DNA of 64,000 nt. Origin: JBNKHH01 sp050290245. Its GTDB lineage: Bacteria; Pseudomonadota; Alphaproteobacteria; Rhodobacterales; Rhodobacteraceae. Below the pieces are notes generated by a model. The model worked only from the letters and a program-made list of their open reading frames with translations. It made no database searches and was not told where the DNA came from. The DNA is taken from contig JBNKHH010000064.1 in assembly GCA_050290245.1 (NCBI GenBank), positions 62,001 through 126,000 of the forward strand. The letters are read 5' to 3'. This document shows positions 25,569 to 33,459 of this stretch, piece after piece. How positions within the stretch are numbered: the first letter of the stretch is position 1; every line of letters starts with the position of its first letter. Both the position numbers and the translations under genes were made by a program.

Positions 25569-25958
25569 ATGATCGTGCGCGCGAAAACCTTCATCGCGAA
25601 ACTCTGGCACGCCGCGCCGGTTGCCACCGTCGTGTTGTTCCTCGCGTTGGCAGCCGCCGTGGTCTTTGGTGTGCGGACGGCGATCTTTTGGTACAGACAC
25701 CCGGACTGGGACATCCAGACGCAAGGCGTCGAACCCTGGATGACACCGCGCTATGTGGCCCGCGCCTGGGACTTACCCTTCCGCGATCTGCTCCAGGCCA
25801 TCGAAGCGCCTGTGCCGCCGCCTGACGGCCCCATGAGCCTTGAGGAACTGGCCGACTACCGCGGTGTGCCCCTTTCGCAGATCCTTGCCGAAGTCCAGGC
25901 CGTCATCCAGGAAACCCATCCCGACCTCGCCACGCGGACTGGCGGCACCCATGACTGA
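25569..25958 (+). CDS. Hypothetical protein with one N-terminal membrane helix
   Basis: Protein of 129 residues. Residues about 17-38 form one membrane helix (TVVLFLALAAAVVFGVRTAIF), leaving a periplasmic tail with PDWDIQTQGVEPWMTPRYVARAWDLP and a segment LADYRGVPLSQILAEVQAVI that resembles a small DNA-binding-like or SLOG-type helical repeat but is not assignable. ATG 25569 has AAGGAG seven bases upstream. It overlaps the following DedA gene by eight bases, so they are translationally coupled and may form one membrane unit. Confidence 0.75.
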   Translation: MIVRAKTFIAKLWHAAPVATVVLFLALAAAVVFGVRTAIFWYRHPDWDIQTQGVEPWMTPRYVARAWDLPFRDLLQAIEAPVPPPDGPMSLEELADYRGVPLSQILAEVQAVIQETHPDLATRTGGTHD

Positions 25959-26556
25959 GACCGTCTTTGGCCTCGTGACCGAGTTCGGGGTTTATGTCAT
26001 CTTTGCCTCGGCTTTTCTTTCCTGCCTCGCCCTGCCGATTCCGACGTCAATGATGATGTTGACCGGTGGCGCCTTTGTTGCTTCTGGCGACCTAACGATC
26101 TTGTCCGTTGCGCTCGCCGCCTATCTCGGAGCTGTGATCGGCGACCAGACCGGATACTTCATCGGCCGCACCGGGGGCAGCGCTCTCGTTACCCGGCTGT
26201 CCCGCGCCCCGGCCCGCGCCGCCGTGTTGAAACGCGCCGAGACTCTGGTCGACCGGCGCGGCGGCATGGGCGTGTTCCTGTCCACCTGGTTTCTTGCCCC
26301 TCTGGGCCCATGGGTGAACTTCATTGCAGGCGCCACCGGCCTGTCCTGGCTTCGCTTCACCATCTGGGACGTTCTGGGAGAAACCGTCTGGGTCACACTC
26401 TACGTCGGACTTGGATATATTTTCATGGACCAGATCGGCACCGTGGCCCAAGTCATGAGCGACCTGATCGGCCTCGCCGTCGCGCTGACACTTGCGGCCG
26501 CCGCGGCCCTTTGGATACGTGGCGTTCTTAAGGCCAAGTCACACCGTAGTCATTGA
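25951..26556 (+). CDS. DedA family membrane protein (VTT domain)
   Basis: Integral membrane protein of 201 residues in the DedA/VTT family, some members of which are undecaprenyl-phosphate or phospholipid flippases. Typical motifs are the ALPIPTSMMMLTGGAF loop, GDQTGYFIGR, and FLSTWFLAPLGPWVNFIAGATGL, which corresponds to the conserved G-R-F-x-P-x-x-R/P-x-x-x-G region. I set the start at ATG 25951, overlapping the stop of the preceding gene; the frame is open upstream only as a shadow of that gene. Confidence 0.88.
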   Translation: MTETVFGLVTEFGVYVIFASAFLSCLALPIPTSMMMLTGGAFVASGDLTILSVALAAYLGAVIGDQTGYFIGRTGGSALVTRLSRAPARAAVLKRAETLVDRRGGMGVFLSTWFLAPLGPWVNFIAGATGLSWLRFTIWDVLGETVWVTLYVGLGYIFMDQIGTVAQVMSDLIGLAVALTLAAAAALWIRGVLKAKSHRSH

Positions 26557-26612
26557 TCCAAGCATCCCGAACATTTGGACCTTCACAAAACTTGACATCC
26601 ATACCAATTTAT

Positions 26613-26624
26613 ATAACGTGTTAT
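26613..26624. promoter_or_regulatory. Palindromic candidate operator upstream of the MarR gene
   Basis: ATAACGTGTTAT is an inverted repeat (ATAAC/GTTAT) in an AT-rich region 28 bases before the marR ATG. A TTGACA lies at 26592-26597 and a TATAAC overlaps the repeat, and a second half-site TTGTTAT follows at 26630. This is the arrangement expected for autoregulation by a MarR dimer. Confidence 0.45.
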
Positions 26625-26651
26625 TTATCTTGTTATGGATGAGGCAGATTC

Positions 26652-27152
26652 ATGATCGATGATATTGTCCGCAGAAAAGGTCTTCTTGCACTCGGCAGCC
26701 GGTTGAAACGCATCAGCGAACGCCTCCAGAGCGAGGTTCAAGATCTCCTCGATCTCCATGATGTGCCGATCCAGGCTTTCCAATACCCCTTGCTAACCAC
26801 ACTTGCCGAAAACGGCGCATTGGAGATTGGCCAGATCGCCAAGACGCTTGGAGTTGCCCAACCCGGCGTCACCCGGAATGTCTCGCAGCTTTCCAAGCAG
26901 GGACTCGTCTCCGTCTCGCGCGACGACCGCGACAAGCGAGTCCGGCGTGTCGACCTCACCGACGCCGGCCGCGACGTCATCCAGCAGGGCCGCGATGTAA
27001 TCTGGCCGGCCATCGAACTCTACCTGGGCGAAATCCTGTCTGAAACTGACGGCAGCCTGCTCGACCATCTCGGCAGACTCGAAGACGGCCTCGCCGCAGA
27101 AACAATGGTCGCACGCGCAGCCAGAAGCGAAGGAGCGAAAGCCAATGACTGA
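26652..27152 (+). CDS. MarR family transcriptional regulator
   Basis: Winged-helix regulator of 166 residues. The MarR core is recognisable: LTTLAENGALEIGQIAKTLGVAQPGVTRNVSQLSKQGLV is the helix-turn-helix and SRDDRDKRVRRVDLTDAGRDV is the wing with the typical D-x-R-D-x-R pattern. The final residues overlap the start of a GNAT acetyltransferase gene by eight bases. A palindrome in the promoter suggests autoregulation. The ligand is unknown. Confidence 0.88.
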   Translation: MIDDIVRRKGLLALGSRLKRISERLQSEVQDLLDLHDVPIQAFQYPLLTTLAENGALEIGQIAKTLGVAQPGVTRNVSQLSKQGLVSVSRDDRDKRVRRVDLTDAGRDVIQQGRDVIWPAIELYLGEILSETDGSLLDHLGRLEDGLAAETMVARAARSEGAKAND

Positions 27153-27840
27153 ACATGTCCTGGACCGCCCGGTGTGGAGCAGTCTGACCACGCTCCATGC
27201 GCAATTCGCCATGGGCAAAGGCGGTGCGCGCCGCTTTCAGACCGATGTCAGTCCGCTTGGAGGATTGGGCGACGATAGCGACGCAAGCCTCGCCGATTTT
27301 GCAGACCTGATCGCCGAAACCGGTTCTGCCTTCACCGGTCAGTCCACGCCGCCCCGCTGCCCGCCCGGTGCCTATGCGGTAATCCGCCAGGAAGGCATGC
27401 AAATGATGGGTGAAGACCCGGTGGACGACGGCGAAGACGACCCCGCCATCGAACTGCTCGATGAGGGCGATGCCGACGACATGATGGCGCTCGCCACACT
27501 GACCAAGCCGGGGCCTTTCGCGAAACGGACCCATCTCCTGGGGCGTTACTGGGGTGTCCGCGCCAACGGCAAACTGATCGCCATGGCCGGGGAGCGGATG
27601 CGCCAACCCGGCTTTACCGAGGTCAGCGGTGTCTGCACCCACCCCAATTTCCGTGGTCGCGGCCTGGGATCGCGCCTCTGTCGGCACGTTCAGCGCCACA
27701 TCCAGAAAGAAGGAAACATTCCCTATCTGCACGTCTTCTCGACCAATGGCGCCGCGATTTCGATTTATGAATCGCTCGGCTTTCGCCCGCGGATCACGCT
27801 GCATACCGCGCTTTTCGAAAGCGATGCCCGGCAAAACTGA
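27145..27840 (+). CDS. GNAT family N-acetyltransferase
   Basis: Acetyl-CoA-dependent acyltransferase of 231 residues. The first about 100 residues are a variable domain and the rest the GNAT fold: motif A appears as VCTHPNFRGRGLGSRLCRHV (acetyl-CoA pyrophosphate loop R/Q-x-x-G-x-G) followed by LHVFSTNGAAISIYESLGFRPR, the FR47-like end. It is co-translated with the MarR regulator and probably under its control. Acceptor substrate unknown. Confidence 0.87.
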   Translation: MTEHVLDRPVWSSLTTLHAQFAMGKGGARRFQTDVSPLGGLGDDSDASLADFADLIAETGSAFTGQSTPPRCPPGAYAVIRQEGMQMMGEDPVDDGEDDPAIELLDEGDADDMMALATLTKPGPFAKRTHLLGRYWGVRANGKLIAMAGERMRQPGFTEVSGVCTHPNFRGRGLGSRLCRHVQRHIQKEGNIPYLHVFSTNGAAISIYESLGFRPRITLHTALFESDARQN

Positions 27841-27850
27841 GGCTGGCAAA

Positions 27851-27878
27851 TGAAAAGGGCACCCAACCGGGCGCCCTT
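27851..27878 (-). terminator. Intrinsic terminator after glnA (possibly bidirectional)
   Basis: AAGGGCACCC and GGGCGCCCTT (one mismatch) form a ten-pair stem with an AACC loop between the convergent GNAT and glnA genes. The minus strand runs into TTTTCATTT, so termination of glnA is favoured; in the plus direction only TTCT follows. Confidence 0.75.
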
Positions 27879-27905
27879 CTCGTAGTGTCAAAAGATGAAC
27901 TGCGA

Positions 27906-29312
27906 TCAGCAGCTATAGTACATCTTGAATTCGACCGGATGCGGGCAATGCTCGTAGGCATAGATTTCTTCCCACTTGAGGTCCATGTAACCCTCGATCT
28001 GGCTCTTGGTGAACACGTCGCCCTGCAGCAGGAAGTCCATGTCGGCTTCCAGTTCTTCCATGGCTTCGCGCAGGCTGGCGCAGACCGTCGGGATACCGGC
28101 CAGCTCTTCCGGCGGCAGGTCGTAAAGATCCTTGTCCATGGCTTCGCCCGGATCGATCTTGTTCTTGATGCCGTCGAGACCAGCCATAAGCAGGGCCGAG
28201 AAGCACAGGTACGGGTTCGACGACGGATCGGGGAAACGAGCCTCGACGCGCTTGGCTTTCGGCGATTCAGCCCACGGAATACGCACGCAACCCGAACGGT
28301 TACGAGCCGAGTAAGCCCGCAGAACCGGAGCTTCAAAGCCCGGGATCAGACGCTTGTACGAGTTGGTGGACGGGTTGGTGAAGGCGTTCAGCGCTTTGGC
28401 GTGCTTCAGGATACCGCCGATGTAATACAGGGCTTCCTGGCTCAGGTCGGCGTACTTGTCGCCGGCGAACAGCGGCTTGCCTTCTTTCCAGATCGACATG
28501 TTCACGTGCATACCCGTGCCGTTGTCGCCCGAGATCGGCTTCGGCATGAAGGTCGCCGACTTGCCATAGGCGTGGGCAACCTGGTGGATGACGTACTTGT
28601 ATTTCTGCAGTTCGTCGGCCTGCTTGGTCAGAGTCCCGAAGATCAGGCCAAGCTCGTGTTGGCACGATGCCACCTCGTGGTGGTGCTTGTCGACCTTCAT
28701 GCCCATGCGCTTCATCGTCGAGAGCATTTCCGAGCGGATGTCCTGGGCGTCGTCGATCGGCGGAACCGGGAAATAGCCGCCCTTGACGCCGGGACGATGG
28801 CCCATGTTGCCCATCTCGTACTCGGTGTCGGTGTTCCAGGACGCGTCGATCGCGTCGACCTCGTAGGACACCTTGTTCATCTCGACAGAGTAGCGGACGT
28901 CGTCGAACAGGAAGAATTCTGCTTCCGGTCCCATGTAGGCCGCGTCGCCGATGCCCGAGGACTTGAGATAAGCCTCGGCTTTTTCGGCCGTGCCGCGCGG
29001 GTCGCGGTCATAGGCTTCGCCGGTGTCGGGTTCGACAACCGAGCAGTGGATCGCCAGCGTCTTCTCGGCAAAAAACGGATCCATATAGACCGAGCTGGTG
29101 TCGGGCATCAGCTTCATGTCGGACTGGTCGATCGATTTCCAGCCGGCGATCGACGAACCGTCGAACATGAAACCCTCTTCCAGAAAATCTTCGTCGACCT
29201 GGTCGTTCATGACCGTCACGTGCTGCAGTTTGCCGCGCGGGTCGGTAAAACGGATGTCGACGTATTCTACGTCTTCGTCCTTGATCGTCTTGACGACGTC
29301 TTTTGTGCTCAT
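27906..29312 (-). CDS. glnA: Glutamine synthetase, type I
   Basis: Cytoplasmic dodecameric enzyme of 468 residues that makes glutamine from glutamate, ammonia and ATP. Signature segments include FMFDGSSIAGW near the N-terminus, GPEAEFFLFD, the ATP motif KPISGDNGTGMHVNMSIWK, and NRSGCVRIPW. The KDLYDLPPEE sequence carries the tyrosine that is adenylylated in enterobacterial-type GSI, so post-translational control by GlnE is likely. It is the second gene of a glnB-glnA operon (39-base gap), the usual arrangement in alphaproteobacteria. Confidence 0.97.
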   Translation of the reverse strand: MSTKDVVKTIKDEDVEYVDIRFTDPRGKLQHVTVMNDQVDEDFLEEGFMFDGSSIAGWKSIDQSDMKLMPDTSSVYMDPFFAEKTLAIHCSVVEPDTGEAYDRDPRGTAEKAEAYLKSSGIGDAAYMGPEAEFFLFDDVRYSVEMNKVSYEVDAIDASWNTDTEYEMGNMGHRPGVKGGYFPVPPIDDAQDIRSEMLSTMKRMGMKVDKHHHEVASCQHELGLIFGTLTKQADELQKYKYVIHQVAHAYGKSATFMPKPISGDNGTGMHVNMSIWKEGKPLFAGDKYADLSQEALYYIGGILKHAKALNAFTNPSTNSYKRLIPGFEAPVLRAYSARNRSGCVRIPWAESPKAKRVEARFPDPSSNPYLCFSALLMAGLDGIKNKIDPGEAMDKDLYDLPPEELAGIPTVCASLREAMEELEADMDFLLQGDVFTKSQIEGYMDLKWEEIYAYEHCPHPVEFKMYYSC

Positions 29313-29351
29313 GGACTTGGTCCCTTCTTTCTCGTGTTCGTAATGTTGGGA

Positions 29352-29690
29352 TTACAGCGCGTCGGTTCCGGACTCTCCTGTCCGGATACGAATGGCCTGG
29401 CTGACGTCGCTGACGAAAATCTTGCCGTCACCGATTTTGTCGGTCTTGGCAGCGGCGACAATGGCTTCGATGGCCGCGTCCACCTGGTCATCAGGCAGAA
29501 CGACTTCGATCTTCACCTTCGGGAGAAAGTCGACCACATACTCTGCGCCGCGATACAGCTCGGTATGGCCCTTTTGGCGTCCAAAACCCTTGACTTCCAG
29601 AACAGAAAGGCCCTGAACACCTACATCCTGCAGCGCTTCCTTGACTTCATCCAGCTTGAACGGCTTGATGATCGCCTCAACTTTCTTCAT
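29352..29690 (-). CDS. glnB: Nitrogen regulatory protein P-II
   Basis: PII signal protein of 112 residues. Tyr51 in the T-loop (RGAEYVVDF) is the uridylylation site, and the B- and C-loops (KTDKIGDGKIFV, IRIRTGESG) bind ATP and 2-oxoglutarate. It senses nitrogen status and controls glutamine synthetase adenylylation. It precedes glnA on the same strand. No clean sigma-54 promoter is visible upstream, but an inverted repeat TTGCA-N9-TGCAA is. Confidence 0.96.
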   Translation of the reverse strand: MKKVEAIIKPFKLDEVKEALQDVGVQGLSVLEVKGFGRQKGHTELYRGAEYVVDFLPKVKIEVVLPDDQVDAAIEAIVAAAKTDKIGDGKIFVSDVSQAIRIRTGESGTDAL

Positions 29691-29797
29691 GTCACCGACT
29701 CCCTTTGGGCGTTTGATTGGGTCAGATCACGAGGCTCATGGGACTCTCAATCAGACCCGATGCCCCGAGCCTCCCGACTCCCCCAGATTGATGCCAT

Positions 29798-29816
29798 TTG
29801 CATAAATTTTGTGCAA
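29798..29816. repeat. Inverted repeat between glnB and nnrE
   Basis: TTGCA and TGCAA flank nine AT-rich bases in the 220-base divergent region. It shares the nine-base string TTGCACAAA (minus strand) with the palindrome at 16846-16861, so both could bind related regulators. Confidence 0.35.
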
Positions 29817-29910
29817 CTCGATCAAAAAAATATCCGTTTTGAATCGCAACGGTCCCGACTTGCCTTGCCGGAAAGAAAATCTCCATAACTATCGGGCAAA
29901 GGAGCAGCCC

Positions 29911-30558
29911 ATGACCGACCTCCTCACCGCCGCGCAGATGCGCGCCATCGAACAAGCCGCCATCGCCTCGGGCGAGGTGACCGGGCTTGAACTGATGGAG
30001 CGTGCGGGGCGCGGTGTCGTCGAGGCGATTTTCGAGGAATGGCCCGAGCTGGTCATGAACCCAAAAACGGCGTTGATCCTCTGCGGTCCAGGCAACAACG
30101 GAGGCGATGGTTTTGTTGTTGCCCGCCTGCTCAAGGGAAAAGGCTGGACGATCAAAGCGCTCCTTTTCGGCGATCCGGACAAGCTGCCGCCAGATGCGAG
30201 AACCAACTACCAGAGATGGCGCGCGGATTATCCGGTTGAACCCTTTTCGGATGGACAGGTCATCGACAGTCAAGACCTGGTCATCGACGCGCTTTTCGGC
30301 ATCGGTCAGACCCGGCCTTTGCCAGCCTTCGTGCAGGACTTTGCCGCCCACGCTGCTCTTGTCACCGGGATCACCGATACGCGCATGGTCGCCATAGACA
30401 TGCCATCCGGGATCGACAGCGACACAGGCAAGCCCCTCGGCGAATTCCAGTTCTTCGCCGACCTTACCGTCACGTTCCATACGATGAATCCCTGCCATGT
30501 CGACGGAGAAGGCGCGAAACGCTGCGGCAAGACCGTCGTCAAGGACATCGGGCTATGA
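29911..30558 (+). CDS. nnrE: NAD(P)H-hydrate epimerase (YjeF N-terminal domain)
   Basis: Enzyme of 215 residues that epimerises damaged R-NAD(P)HX to the S form. YjeF_N signatures are LLTAAQMRAIEQAA at the start, LILCGPGNNGGDGFVVARLL, VIDALFGIG, and AIDMPSGIDSDTG, with K/D residues of the active site. I placed the start at 29911, with AAAGGAG seven bases upstream. In many bacteria this domain is fused to the dehydratase; here the dehydratase is a separate gene 38 bases downstream in another frame. Confidence 0.92.
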   Translation: MTDLLTAAQMRAIEQAAIASGEVTGLELMERAGRGVVEAIFEEWPELVMNPKTALILCGPGNNGGDGFVVARLLKGKGWTIKALLFGDPDKLPPDARTNYQRWRADYPVEPFSDGQVIDSQDLVIDALFGIGQTRPLPAFVQDFAAHAALVTGITDTRMVAIDMPSGIDSDTGKPLGEFQFFADLTVTFHTMNPCHVDGEGAKRCGKTVVKDIGL

Positions 30559-30596
30559 TCTTCCTCTCTTCAGAAATACTCGTGCCGGAGGCGTAA
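30555..30596 (+). repeat. Dispersed intergenic element, copy 2, with a 13-codon ORF
   Basis: The spacer between nnrE and nnrD begins inside the nnrE stop and matches the element at 22162-22195 (GATCTTCCTCTCTT then GAAATACTC and CCGG). It also forms an ATG-to-TAA frame of 13 codons that starts on the nnrE stop (ATGA) and ends directly at the nnrD ATG, and it carries GGAG at 30586-30589. Confidence 0.45.
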
Positions 30597-31475
30597 ATGC
30601 ACCGCGAACCAAGCCGCATAACCGGGTCGCCCGCGCGTATCCAGGCCCTTAAGAAGCAAAGCGACCACAAATACACCCACGGCCACGCCCTGATCCTCTC
30701 CGGCGGCTCCGGCAAGACCGGCGCGGCCCGCCTCGCCGCTCGTGGCGCCCTCAGGATCGGCGCTGGCCTCGTGACCATCGCCTGCCCCGAGCGCGCGCTC
30801 TGGCAGGTCGCCGCCCATGTCACCGCCATCATGACCACCACGCTCGACGGCGCGCCGGGCCTGACCGAACTCCTTCAGGACACCCGCCTCAACGCCCTTT
30901 GTCTCGGCCCCGGCCTTGGCCTTGGCGTCGACACCCAGGCCCTGGTCCTCGCCGCGCTCAAGGGCAACCGCGCCACCGTGCTCGACGCCGACGCGCTCTC
31001 GCGCTTTGAACGCAACCCCGACGTTCTCTTCGACGCGATCCACGAAAATGTCATCCTCACCCCCCACGCGGGCGAGTTCAAACGCCTCTTCCCCGATATC
31101 GCCGAAAAGCTCGGCACCCCCGCCGAGACCGGCCCCGCCTACTCCAAGGTCAATGCCACGCGAGACGCCGCCGCCCGAGCAGGCTGCACCGTCCTCTTCA
31201 AAGGCCCCGACACCGTCATCGCCGATGCCTCGGGTCGCTGCTCGATCAACGCGTCAATCTATGACCGCGCCGCGCCCTGGCTTGCCACCGCAGGCTCCGG
31301 CGACGTGCTCGCAGGCTTTATCACCGGGCTTCTCGCCCGAGGCTTTCCGCCCATGCAGGCCGCTGAAACCGCCGCCTGGCTTCACACTGAATGCGCGCTT
31401 TCCTTCGGGCCCGGCCTGATTGCCGAGGATATTTCCGAAGAACTGCCAAAGGTCCTGCGCAGCCTTTTCGCCTGA
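30597..31475 (+). CDS. nnrD: ADP-dependent NAD(P)H-hydrate dehydratase (YjeF C-terminal/carbohydrate kinase fold)
   Basis: Repair enzyme of 292 residues that dehydrates S-NAD(P)HX back to NAD(P)H. The ribokinase-like motifs are GHALILSGGSGKTGAARLAARGAL, LGPGLGLG, LDADALSRF, LTPHAGEF, FKGPDTVIA, and the nucleotide site ATAGSGDVLAGFITGLLARG. The start ATG directly follows TAA of the short spacer frame and has GGAG seven bases upstream. It works with NnrE, the previous gene. Confidence 0.93.
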   Translation: MHREPSRITGSPARIQALKKQSDHKYTHGHALILSGGSGKTGAARLAARGALRIGAGLVTIACPERALWQVAAHVTAIMTTTLDGAPGLTELLQDTRLNALCLGPGLGLGVDTQALVLAALKGNRATVLDADALSRFERNPDVLFDAIHENVILTPHAGEFKRLFPDIAEKLGTPAETGPAYSKVNATRDAAARAGCTVLFKGPDTVIADASGRCSINASIYDRAAPWLATAGSGDVLAGFITGLLARGFPPMQAAETAAWLHTECALSFGPGLIAEDISEELPKVLRSLFA

Positions 31476-31480
31476 AACCG

Positions 31481-31639
31481 TCAGGGGCGGGCCGCCTCCC
31501 CATCCAGACCCGCCGTCTCGGCGGCGGGTGTCTCGAATCCGCTTAACTGCTGACCCAGAGTTCGCGAGTCGATCACGGCCATCAGTGCTGCACAGCCAAG
31601 CGCCACGATGCCAAGCGTGGTGGAAATCCGTCTGATCAT
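31481..31639 (-). CDS. Small hypothetical protein with one hydrophobic helix
   Basis: Frame of 52 residues (MIRRISTTLGIVALGCAALMAV...) with a basic start and one hydrophobic segment, like a small membrane or exported protein. GGGAGA lies five bases before the ATG at 31639. A perfect 8-bp inverted repeat (ACCCGCCG/CGGCGGGT, 31508-31529) lies inside its 3' part and could be terminator-like for nnrD. I cannot name the family. Confidence 0.45.
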   Translation of the reverse strand: MIRRISTTLGIVALGCAALMAVIDSRTLGQQLSGFETPAAETAGLDGEAARP

Positions 31640-31793
31640 GCCAATCTCCCGTCGAATGAACATGTAACGCGGCACCACAGAATTTCCGTCGCACATTCCC
31701 GCCCGCGAACCATTGAAGGAGCCGAAATCAAGAAAACCTTGCCAGCACACGCTGTTGTACTAGTCTTTCTTGAAGAATTCGGGGGATAGGGCC

Positions 31794-33005
31794 ATGACGA
31801 CGATCATGTCATTGGAAGGCCAGACCGACCTGCCGCGTTACTTCGCGGCCACGTTCTCTCTGGCCCAAAAGCTGAAAAACGGGCGCGTCGACTTCCGCCT
31901 GCCGGACGGCAGAACGTTCCGCGTGGACGCTCCAAACCCCGGCCCCGTGGCCGAAATTACAATCCACAACTCCGACGTCTTTGCCCGCCTCATCCGCGAG
32001 GGCGACCTTGGATTTGCCGACGCCTATCTCGAAGGCTGGTGGTCGACCCCCGACCTCCAGGCGTTCATGGATGTCATTCACGCCGACAACGACGACGTCT
32101 ACTACAGTTTTGGCGGCATGATGCTGGTCAGGATGTGGGAACGCCTACGCCACTGGATGAACTCGAACACCAAGGAACAGGCGAAAAAGAACATCTCGTA
32201 TCACTACGACCTCGGGAACGAGTTCTATTCCCTCTGGCTCGACGATACGATGACCTATTCCTCCGCAATATTCGACACCGGCCAGGAAAGCCTGGAAGCC
32301 GCCCAGACCCGAAAATACCAGAGCATGGTCGATCAGATGGGTGCCCAACCCGGCGACCACGTGCTGGAAATCGGCTGCGGCTGGGGCGGTTTCGCCGAAT
32401 ACGCAGCGAAAGAGCGCGGTCTCAAGGTGACCTGCCTGACAATCAGCCAGGAACAACATGACTTTGCCCGCGACCGCATGGAAAAGGCGGGCCTCTCCGA
32501 CAAGGTCGAGATCAAGCTGCAGGATTACCGAGACGAAACAGGGCGTTACGACGGAATTGCCTCGATCGAAATGTTCGAGGCCGTCGGCGAAAAATACTGG
32601 CCCATCTACTTTGACACTCTGCGCGACCGGCTGAAGCCGGGAAAAAACGCCACGCTCCAGATCATCACGATCGAGGACGAGCGTTTCGACACCTACCGCA
32701 AGGGGGTGGATTTCATTCAGAAGTACATCTTCCCCGGCGGGATGCTCCCTTCTCCGACCGCATTAAGGGCCGAAGTCGAAAAAGCAGGTCTCAAGGTCCT
32801 GAAATCCGTCGAATTCGGCGAGAGCTACTCGCAGACTCTGCGCCGCTGGCACGATACCTTCAATGAAAAATGGGACCAGGTATCGTTGCTTGGATTCGAC
32901 GGTCGTTTTCAAAGAATGTGGAATTTCTATCTAACGTCTTGCGCGGCGGGCTTTCATGCAGGATCTATCGACGTAACACAGATAACGGTCACAAAACCGG
33001 GATAG
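31794..33005 (+). CDS. Cyclopropane-fatty-acyl-phospholipid synthase family methyltransferase
   Basis: SAM-dependent enzyme of 403 residues that acts on unsaturated acyl chains of membrane phospholipids. The N-terminal domain is typical of the family (FRVDAPNPGPVAEITIHN, GFADAYLEGWW), and the methyltransferase domain has VLEIGCGWGGFAEYAA, TCLTISQEQHDFA and SIEMFEAVGEKYW, as in Cfa; FPGGMLPS is also conserved. I chose ATG 31794 after GGGGGA rather than a TTG at 31770. Whether it makes cyclopropane rings or another methylated product (for example furan fatty acid precursors) is not decidable here. Confidence 0.88.
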   Translation: MTTIMSLEGQTDLPRYFAATFSLAQKLKNGRVDFRLPDGRTFRVDAPNPGPVAEITIHNSDVFARLIREGDLGFADAYLEGWWSTPDLQAFMDVIHADNDDVYYSFGGMMLVRMWERLRHWMNSNTKEQAKKNISYHYDLGNEFYSLWLDDTMTYSSAIFDTGQESLEAAQTRKYQSMVDQMGAQPGDHVLEIGCGWGGFAEYAAKERGLKVTCLTISQEQHDFARDRMEKAGLSDKVEIKLQDYRDETGRYDGIASIEMFEAVGEKYWPIYFDTLRDRLKPGKNATLQIITIEDERFDTYRKGVDFIQKYIFPGGMLPSPTALRAEVEKAGLKVLKSVEFGESYSQTLRRWHDTFNEKWDQVSLLGFDGRFQRMWNFYLTSCAAGFHAGSIDVTQITVTKPG

Positions 33006-33012
33006 AATACAA

Positions 33013-33459
33013 ATGCCTACGGCCGGGAAACTCATCGCCGCGATCTCCTTTGCGTTCCTGGCGTATTTCGTCTCCGACCTTGTGAAACCCCTGCTCGAAA
33101 GCACCGAGGGGACCCGTGTCGGCGCCCTGTCGCGCACAAATGCCATCATCGGCCTCCTGATGGGATGGACCATCCTCGGCAAGGGCGCGGGCAAGACTTA
33201 TCGCCAGGCCTTCGGCTATGGATTAACGACGCTCGCGGCGACGGCCTTCTGGTGCATCGTCTTCTGGTCCGGATACAAGATGGTGCTGCGTTCAATGGAC
33301 ATGCGTTATGACGGCGCGATGCAGGCGCTTCAGGGCATGGCGCAACTGGCCATCGACTTTACGAAACTCGCCGCAGTGCAGGAGGTGGTGATCCCCGCCA
33401 TCGTAGGCGCCCTCTTCCTGTCGTGGTTCACCGAATTCTTCGCTCGCCGCTGGTCGTGA
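33013..33459 (+). CDS. trgA: TrgA family membrane protein
   Basis: Membrane protein of 148 residues with four predicted helices (LIAAISFAFLAYFVSDLV, TNAIIGLLMGWTILG, TTLAATAFWCIVFWSG, VIPAIVGALFLSWFTEFF). It matches TrgA of Rhodobacter sphaeroides, described together with TrgB as a tellurite-resistance determinant; its molecular role is not known. It overlaps trgB by four bases (GTGA) and follows the cyclopropane synthase-like gene by seven bases. Confidence 0.82.
   Translation: MPTAGKLIAAISFAFLAYFVSDLVKPLLESTEGTRVGALSRTNAIIGLLMGWTILGKGAGKTYRQAFGYGLTTLAATAFWCIVFWSGYKMVLRSMDMRYDGAMQALQGMAQLAIDFTKLAAVQEVVIPAIVGALFLSWFTEFFARRWS

Noticed and set aside
29781..29797. Possible sigma-54 promoter before glnB (TGGCAT...CTGGG on the minus strand)
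   Set aside because: The invariant GC of the -12 element is missing (GG instead), so it does not fit the TGGCAC-N5-TTGC consensus.
27885..29888. A 667-codon plus-strand frame antisense to glnA and glnB
   Set aside because: It is the mirror of two highly conserved genes with strong codon bias; the translation is His/Val/Arg-rich without domain character and has no ribosome site.
31508..31529. GC hairpin ACCCGCCG/CGGCGGGT as a terminator for nnrD
   Set aside because: There is no T-run on either strand, and it lies inside a possible small reading frame; kept only as a remark in that entry.
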